Shown: positions 14,931 to 18,707 of the stretch, one piece after another
How the letters are laid out: each line of letters opens with the position of its first letter
Numbering within the stretch: the first letter of the stretch is position 1
Assembly: GCA_034110565.1 (NCBI GenBank)
Contig: JAWUYY010000044.1
Location: 1-18,707, forward strand
Direction of reading: 5' to 3'
Source: Bermanella sp034110565
GTDB lineage: Bacteria; Pseudomonadota; Gammaproteobacteria; Pseudomonadales; Oceanobacteraceae
Length of the DNA: 18,707 nt
Translations under genes and position numbers: made by a program
The notes under the pieces: model-generated
Database searches by the model: none
Seen by the model: only the letters and a program-made list of their open reading frames with translations
What the model was told of the DNA's origin: nothing

Positions 14931-15808
14931 AATTTAGCTTGCGCCAACTAGAAGTCTTTCTTGCTACAGCTCATTTTCAAAATATATCAAAAGCCGCTGA
15001 CAGCTTAGCAATGAGCCAAAGCGCAGCCAGTAGCGCATTAAAAGAACTCGAACAACAGTTTGATATTTTATTATTTGATCGCGTTGGTAAACGCTTACAA
15101 TTAAATGAACAAGGGAGGCTCATACGCTCTCGAACAGAAGCGTTACTAGAGCAAGCCCAGGAGTTAGAACAAGCACTGCTTCAACACCAAGAAGCCGGCC
15201 CGGTTAAAGTAGGTGCAACCTTAACCATAGGCAATTATTTAGCGGTCACTATTTTAAGTGATTTATTACAAGAGCATCCAGATGCGGAAGTAAACCTAAT
15301 CGTCGCCAACACTCAAAATATCATGCAACAAGTACTCAACTACGATATCGACATCGGTATGATTGAAGGTGAAATACAGCATGCAGAATTAGATATTATT
15401 CCATGGCGTACTGATGACCTTTGTGTGTTTTGTTCGCCTAATCATCCTCTGGCCAACAGAAAAGAGCTGACCGATATTGATCTGCAAAAAAATAGCTGGG
15501 TCTTACGTGAAAGTGGCTCGGGGACTCGCCAAGCATTTGATCGAGCCATGTACGGTATTTTGTCTCAGATTCCTATCTCCGTAGAGTTGCAACATACCGA
15601 AGCCATCAAGCGTGCCGTCAGTCATGGTTTAGGTTTAGGTTGCTTATCTCGAATATCCGTTGAAGACGCATTAAAACGCGGGGACTTAATTGAACTGGCA
15701 GTACCCCATCGTGACTTTGAACGCACATTATATTTATTATTACACAAGAAAAAGCATCGCAGCGCTGGCATCCAACGCTGGCTTAATTTTTGTAACAAAA
15801 TGGCATAA
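14927..15808 (+). CDS. LysR-family transcriptional regulator, YeiE-like
   Basis: The 293-residue product has the LysR winged helix-turn-helix at 1-62 (MKFSLRQLEVFLATA, SQSAASSALKELEQQ, LFDRVGKRLQLNEQG), followed by a linker helix and a periplasmic-binding-like effector domain. The effector part has TIGNYLA, DIGMIEGE, WVLRESGSGTRQAFD and AVSHGLGLGCLSR, which match E. coli YeiE closely from memory. YeiE is reported to respond to sulfite. The start codon overlaps the antiporter stop (ATGA), so the two are translated together. That is unusual for LysR genes, which are often divergent from their target; the antiporter is nevertheless an obvious candidate target. Its effector in this organism is unknown. 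Confidence 0.9.
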   Translation: MKFSLRQLEVFLATAHFQNISKAADSLAMSQSAASSALKELEQQFDILLFDRVGKRLQLNEQGRLIRSRTEALLEQAQELEQALLQHQEAGPVKVGATLTIGNYLAVTILSDLLQEHPDAEVNLIVANTQNIMQQVLNYDIDIGMIEGEIQHAELDIIPWRTDDLCVFCSPNHPLANRKELTDIDLQKNSWVLRESGSGTRQAFDRAMYGILSQIPISVELQHTEAIKRAVSHGLGLGCLSRISVEDALKRGDLIELAVPHRDFERTLYLLLHKKKHRSAGIQRWLNFCNKMA

Positions 15809-15825
15809 CGTTAAGAGAAGTAAAA

Positions 15826-16368
15826 ATGACAGCGTTAATAAAAGAATCAATCAATCAATGGTTAGATGATGTGGTCATAGGTTTAAACCTATGCCCCTTT
15901 GCTGCTAAGCCTCAAAGACTGAATCAAATTCACATCGATGTATTTACTGGCCACGATGAAAGCGAGCTCGACAAGGCGCTTTTAACCGCTCTAGATGAAT
16001 TACAAAGCATGGACGCAGAGCAACGCGAAACCACGTTATTAGTTATCCCCAATGCGTTAACCACATTCGACGAATACATGCTTTACCTGCAACAAGCTCA
16101 ATGGCTATTACAGCGAGCGGGTCTTGAAGGTGTCTTACAAATCGCAAGCTTCCACCCTAACTATCAATTTGATGGCACCGAACCAAGCGATAAAGAAAAC
16201 CTAACAAATCGAGCCCCTTACCCGATATTGCATTTAATAAGAGAAGACTCTCTTACCGATGTACTTTCAAAATACCCCGACCCAGAGTCGATTCCAGAAG
16301 ACAACATCGCCCGCGTAGAAGGATTAAGCCCTAGTGAAATAAAAAACCTATTCCCTCATATCAAATAA
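15826..16368 (+). CDS. DUF1415 domain-containing protein
   Basis: The 180-residue product matches the conserved proteobacterial DUF1415 family, of unknown function. Landmarks are GLNLCPFAAKP near the N-terminus (C23 and P24), LLVIPNALTTFDEYM in the middle, ASFHPNYQFDGT around 108-119, and NRAPYPILHLIRE near the C-terminus. There is no signal peptide or membrane segment, so it should be cytosolic. It starts 17 bp after the LysR gene with AGAGAAG as the ribosome binding site, so it is the third gene of the antiporter-regulator unit. The conserved Cys and His could suggest metal or redox chemistry, but that is guesswork. Confidence 0.85.
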   Translation: MTALIKESINQWLDDVVIGLNLCPFAAKPQRLNQIHIDVFTGHDESELDKALLTALDELQSMDAEQRETTLLVIPNALTTFDEYMLYLQQAQWLLQRAGLEGVLQIASFHPNYQFDGTEPSDKENLTNRAPYPILHLIREDSLTDVLSKYPDPESIPEDNIARVEGLSPSEIKNLFPHIK

Positions 16369-16499
16369 GTCTTAGGCGTATTAACTAATATATTGGTACA
16401 TTCATACTATCAATACGCTCATCAAAGGCGATAAAAATAGACCCCATACACTACACTAAACAGAGCGCCGCCAATTTATCTGTATGGACAGTGACTTAG

Positions 16500-17609
16500 A
16501 TGGATAGCCAACTCATTAAACGTACTGACATGGACTTTTTAAGCCGATCAATACCCGGCTTATATGTTTACGCAAGTGCTTGGCCATTACTGGCTTGGGG
16601 GTCTGGCTTATTTACTAAGAATTACATCTTAGCAGTTTCGTTTACTGCGCTGTTTGTAGGTATTAGTATATTAAGACTCATCCATGCTTATTGCACCCCT
16701 TATTTCTATGACTCAAACCCTTTAATTTGGCGTGGCATATTATTTAGCTTAGCCTTTGCCCATGCAGTAACACTCGCTTCCATTCAAGTTTTTTTAATTA
16801 TACAAGACCAGTATTACAACATGGTTATTCTCACAGCCCTTGTTGTTGTTGGCTTAGTCAGTGGCGCCGCATCGAGCTTAGCCCCGAAATTATTATTCAC
16901 TCAAACTTATATCGCCGCCATAGCATGGCCCACTATGATCGCCTGCTTTTTTAGTCCGCATTTCAATTTCTTAACACCGTTATTTTTTGTCTTGTGGGTA
17001 TATTACGTTTTAATGTGTCGTCGATATTACAAAGAATATTCGCGCGCGTTTCATGTCGAACGAAAATTAAAAGAAAACCAAATCAAGTTAGAACAACTTA
17101 ATCAAACGGATACGTTAACCGGTATTTATAACCGCCAGTATTTTGATAATGCTTTAGATTTGCAATGGGACCTAGCCTCTCGATCGCAATCAAGTTTATC
17201 TATATTATTTTTAGATCTCGATTTATTCAAAAAAGTGAATGACGAGTATGGCCACATTATTGGCGATAAAGCACTTTGCCATGCTGCCAATATTTTACAA
17301 GAAACGGCTAAACGAAAGAGTGATATGGTTGCTCGATACGGCGGAGAAGAATTCGCGATTATATTACCCAGCACTCAGCATGACACGGCAAAAGAATTAG
17401 CCGAAACCATTCGCATACAAATACAAGACACACCCTTGATCCATGGTGAGTTGACCATCCACCTCACTGTCAGCATAGGTATTAACTGCGTGATTCCTAA
17501 CAATCAAAAAAATTGTATGCAGTTTTTAGATCAAGCGGACCAAGCCTTATACGAGGCAAAACATAATGGACGAAATTGTGTCGTCGATTACTCACACATC
17601 AACACCTAA
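16500..17609 (+). CDS. Membrane-anchored diguanylate cyclase (GGDEF domain)
   Basis: The product has 369 residues. About six hydrophobic segments lie between residues 19 and 173 (roughly 19-36, 42-60, 77-101, 107-126, 131-150, 157-173); I cannot assign them to a named sensor family. A short coiled coil (about 178-203) leads to a GGDEF domain (about 204-365) with DTLTGIYNRQYFD, FLDLDLFKKVNDEYGH, and the active-site variant RYGGEEF (281-285). An RKSD I-site lies at 272-275, five residues upstream, so product inhibition is likely. It converts two GTP to c-di-GMP at the inner membrane. No strong ribosome binding site precedes the ATG; a seven-codon upstream frame overlaps it. Its stop lies 3 bp from the convergent neighbour's stop. 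Confidence 0.9.
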   Translation: MDSQLIKRTDMDFLSRSIPGLYVYASAWPLLAWGSGLFTKNYILAVSFTALFVGISILRLIHAYCTPYFYDSNPLIWRGILFSLAFAHAVTLASIQVFLIIQDQYYNMVILTALVVVGLVSGAASSLAPKLLFTQTYIAAIAWPTMIACFFSPHFNFLTPLFFVLWVYYVLMCRRYYKEYSRAFHVERKLKENQIKLEQLNQTDTLTGIYNRQYFDNALDLQWDLASRSQSSLSILFLDLDLFKKVNDEYGHIIGDKALCHAANILQETAKRKSDMVARYGGEEFAIILPSTQHDTAKELAETIRIQIQDTPLIHGELTIHLTVSIGINCVIPNNQKNCMQFLDQADQALYEAKHNGRNCVVDYSHINT

Positions 17610-17612
17610 GAA

Positions 17613-18266
17613 CTAATGATTACTTTCAACCATTTGACTAATTCGCAGGACTTTATATTCATCATTCCACTCACATAACAAATCTGCTAATAAACGCGAT
17701 TGCTCATGAAGTGCCAATAACTCTTCCTTATTACCTTTCTCGCCTTTGTAAATAGGCAACTTTAATAGTTTTTTATTGAGCTCGTGAGTCGGATACTGCA
17801 TTTTATTTACTTCTAGATTCCAACGAATATTATGCAACATCATGCGATACGCGATTAACTTTGTTTCAATACTAAACAAGCTAAAATCTTCGATATCGTG
17901 GAAATACTTAAAATCAATTCCCAGCAAAATCACATCCGCCTCGGCTTTAACCGTGGCGCAGCGTCCACGACCGGTGACCATAGAAAGAGCGCCGCATACT
18001 TCACCAGGGTGGATAATATTAAGGCTTACCCCTTCATCTTCGCAAAACACTGACATCTGACCTTTCAATAAAAAATACAAGACCTGATCTTGATTGCCTT
18101 TTTGCAATACCGTCTCACCTGCCTGCGCCTGCACAAACTCACTAACACTTAACAACAAATCAAACTGCTCTGAGTTCACTCTTACCACGTCTTTAAAAAA
18201 CGTAACACTGCGTACCAAACGTTGTAATGACTCTTTGCTGTACTCGACTCTGCTTAGCTTTTGCAT
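17613..18266 (-). CDS. Cyclic-nucleotide-binding-fold (CRP-like sensor) protein without HTH
   Basis: I choose the ATG at 18266 (MQKLSRVEYS, 217 residues): the complement has CAGGGT about 9 bases upstream, while the longer frame starting at 18326 has no ribosome binding site. Residues about 20-120 form a CRP-like beta-barrel (FVQAQAGETVLQKGNQDQVLYFLLKGQM, then IIHPGEVCGALS and GRCATVKAEADVILLGID). The phosphate-binding cassette lacks the usual glutamate: CGALSMV stands where CRP has IGELGLF. The arginine of GRCATV is kept. The C-terminal 80 residues are helical and contain no recognisable helix-turn-helix or kinase, so it is probably not a DNA-binding CRP. Its function is unknown. It faces the diguanylate cyclase gene, so a link to second-messenger signalling is possible but unproven. 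Confidence 0.78.
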   Translation of the reverse strand: MQKLSRVEYSKESLQRLVRSVTFFKDVVRVNSEQFDLLLSVSEFVQAQAGETVLQKGNQDQVLYFLLKGQMSVFCEDEGVSLNIIHPGEVCGALSMVTGRGRCATVKAEADVILLGIDFKYFHDIEDFSLFSIETKLIAYRMMLHNIRWNLEVNKMQYPTHELNKKLLKLPIYKGEKGNKEELLALHEQSRLLADLLCEWNDEYKVLRISQMVESNH

Positions 18267-18582
18267 ACTATAAACCCTGCAACACGCAACTGAATAAAAC
18301 AGCATAGATTTCATGCCGAAAGTCATACTAACAGCTATATTTAAACAGCCGCAAAAGAATTATCCAGATTGCGAACTTTGGCATTTTCTGCCGTAAAATC
18401 AATGAGATACAGGTGATTTAGCGTTTATTATTTAAACAAAACACACCTAAATAGACGATACCGAGGCTATTTATAGAATCTAAACTGCAGACAAGCTCGC
18501 CACCTCCTCACGCACTAACCCCTCGGTTATGAGCAGTTTTCACTAAAAATCCCTAAGTCATTGAAAAAAGTAGCAAACTTGC
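18267..18582. other. Intergenic region between the CNB-fold gene and tRNA-Met promoter
   Basis: This A+T-rich stretch of about 315 bp contains the likely promoter and leader of the leftward CNB-fold gene. It also has a long-range inverted repeat, ACCGAGG (18460-18466) with CCTCGGT (18521-18527), with a 54-base separation. I see no open frame with a ribosome binding site, no terminator with a U-run and no tRNA in it. Confidence 0.45.
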
Positions 18583-18611
18583 TTGACACTCTCAGCTCAA
18601 ATCGTAATAAT
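18583..18611 (+). promoter_or_regulatory. Sigma-70 promoter of tRNA-Met with GC-rich discriminator
   Basis: A perfect TTGACA (18583-18588) is followed by a 17-base spacer and AATAAT (18606-18611; TAATAAT including the preceding base). TGCGCGCC follows at 18611-18618. A strong promoter with a G+C-rich discriminator is typical of stable-RNA genes under stringent control, and the tRNA starts 15 bases after the -10. Confidence 0.75.
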
Positions 18612-18626
18612 GCGCGCCGTTTCAAA

Positions 18627-18703
18627 GGCAACATAGCTCAGCTGGTTAGAGCACATCACTCATAATGATGGGGTCCCAGGTTCAAATCCCGGTGTTGCCA
18701 CCA
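18627..18703 (+). tRNA. tRNA-Met, elongator (anticodon CAU)
   Basis: The acceptor stem GGCAACA (18627-18633) pairs with TGTTGCC (18693-18699), then discriminator A18700 and encoded CCA (18701-18703); 77 nt in all. The D-arm is AGCTCAGCTGGTTAGAGC. The anticodon arm is CATCA / TGATG with loop CTCATAA, giving CAT. The first acceptor pair is G-C, unlike initiator tRNA, and the body closely resembles E. coli elongator tRNA-Met. TTCAAAT lies in the T-loop. Confidence 0.95.
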
Positions 18704-18707
18704 AATT

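Noticed and set aside
16377..16422. Inverted repeat GCGTATT/AATACGC before the diguanylate cyclase gene, considered as a terminator or riboswitch.
   Set aside because: Arms of seven bases are separated by 32 bases with no U-run, and there is no GEMM-type c-di-GMP riboswitch core.
18267..18326. N-terminal extension of the CNB-fold protein.
   Set aside because: It has no ribosome binding site. The ATG at 18266 is preceded by AGGGT and gives a normal N-terminus.
18460..18527. Long-range inverted repeat ACCGAGG/CCTCGGT, considered as part of a small RNA.
   Set aside because: There are only seven pairs across 54 bases, with no promoter and terminator arrangement around it.
1..18707. Mobile element, phage, CRISPR array or toxin-antitoxin system.
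   Set aside because: Both strands were read for transposase, integrase, phage structural genes, short regular spacers and small paired genes; none was found.

Overview
The window looks like a chromosomal segment of a free-living, probably marine gammaproteobacterium of Pseudomonadales/Oceanospirillales type. The base composition leans towards A+T. The conserved block ispE, tRNA-Gln, prs, rplY, pth, ychF is in the order I remember from Pseudomonas and relatives, and the protein sequences are typically gammaproteobacterial. No transposase, integrase, phage gene, CRISPR array or rRNA is visible. Genus cannot be decided by eye.

Layout. Positions 1-205 hold the N-terminal third of a leftward betI (choline/glycine-betaine repressor), with a palindromic putative operator just upstream. 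Positions 577-4977 are a rightward housekeeping block: ispE, tRNA-Gln(UUG), prs, a structured leader, rplY (bL25), pth and ychF, closed by a strong hairpin terminator at 5031-5062. From about 5180 to 18330 comes a more lineage-specific stretch: tag (leftward, with a LexA-box-like sequence in its promoter), a quinone oxidoreductase, an EIIC-EAL membrane protein (leftward), a four-PAS GGDEF-EAL protein (rightward), a small secreted protein and a ferredoxin-NADP reductase (both leftward), then a compact rightward unit of Kef-type antiporter, YeiE-like LysR regulator and DUF1415 protein, then a membrane diguanylate cyclase (rightward) and a cyclic-nucleotide-binding-fold protein (leftward). A tRNA-Met(CAU) with a strong stable-RNA promoter ends the window.

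How the genes work together. The first block serves isoprenoid, nucleotide and translation functions. The second block is rich in cyclic-di-GMP turnover: one predicted phosphodiesterase (EIIC-EAL), one dual-domain enzyme with intact GGDEF and EAL motifs, and one dedicated diguanylate cyclase, plus a CRP-fold protein lacking a key cAMP-binding glutamate. They share no operon, so a common pathway is only an inference.

Points I consider most worth checking: the ispE reading frame runs into the mature 5' end of tRNA-Gln, so tRNA processing should remove its stop codon; a near-consensus LexA box lies in front of tag; a PTS sugar-permease-like membrane domain with its substrate-site residues is fused to a c-di-GMP phosphodiesterase; the small secreted protein gene has regularly spaced TATGAC repeats and a hairpin over its ribosome binding site; and about 13.6 kb separates ychF from a tRNA-Met that I recall lying directly after ychF in Pseudomonas.
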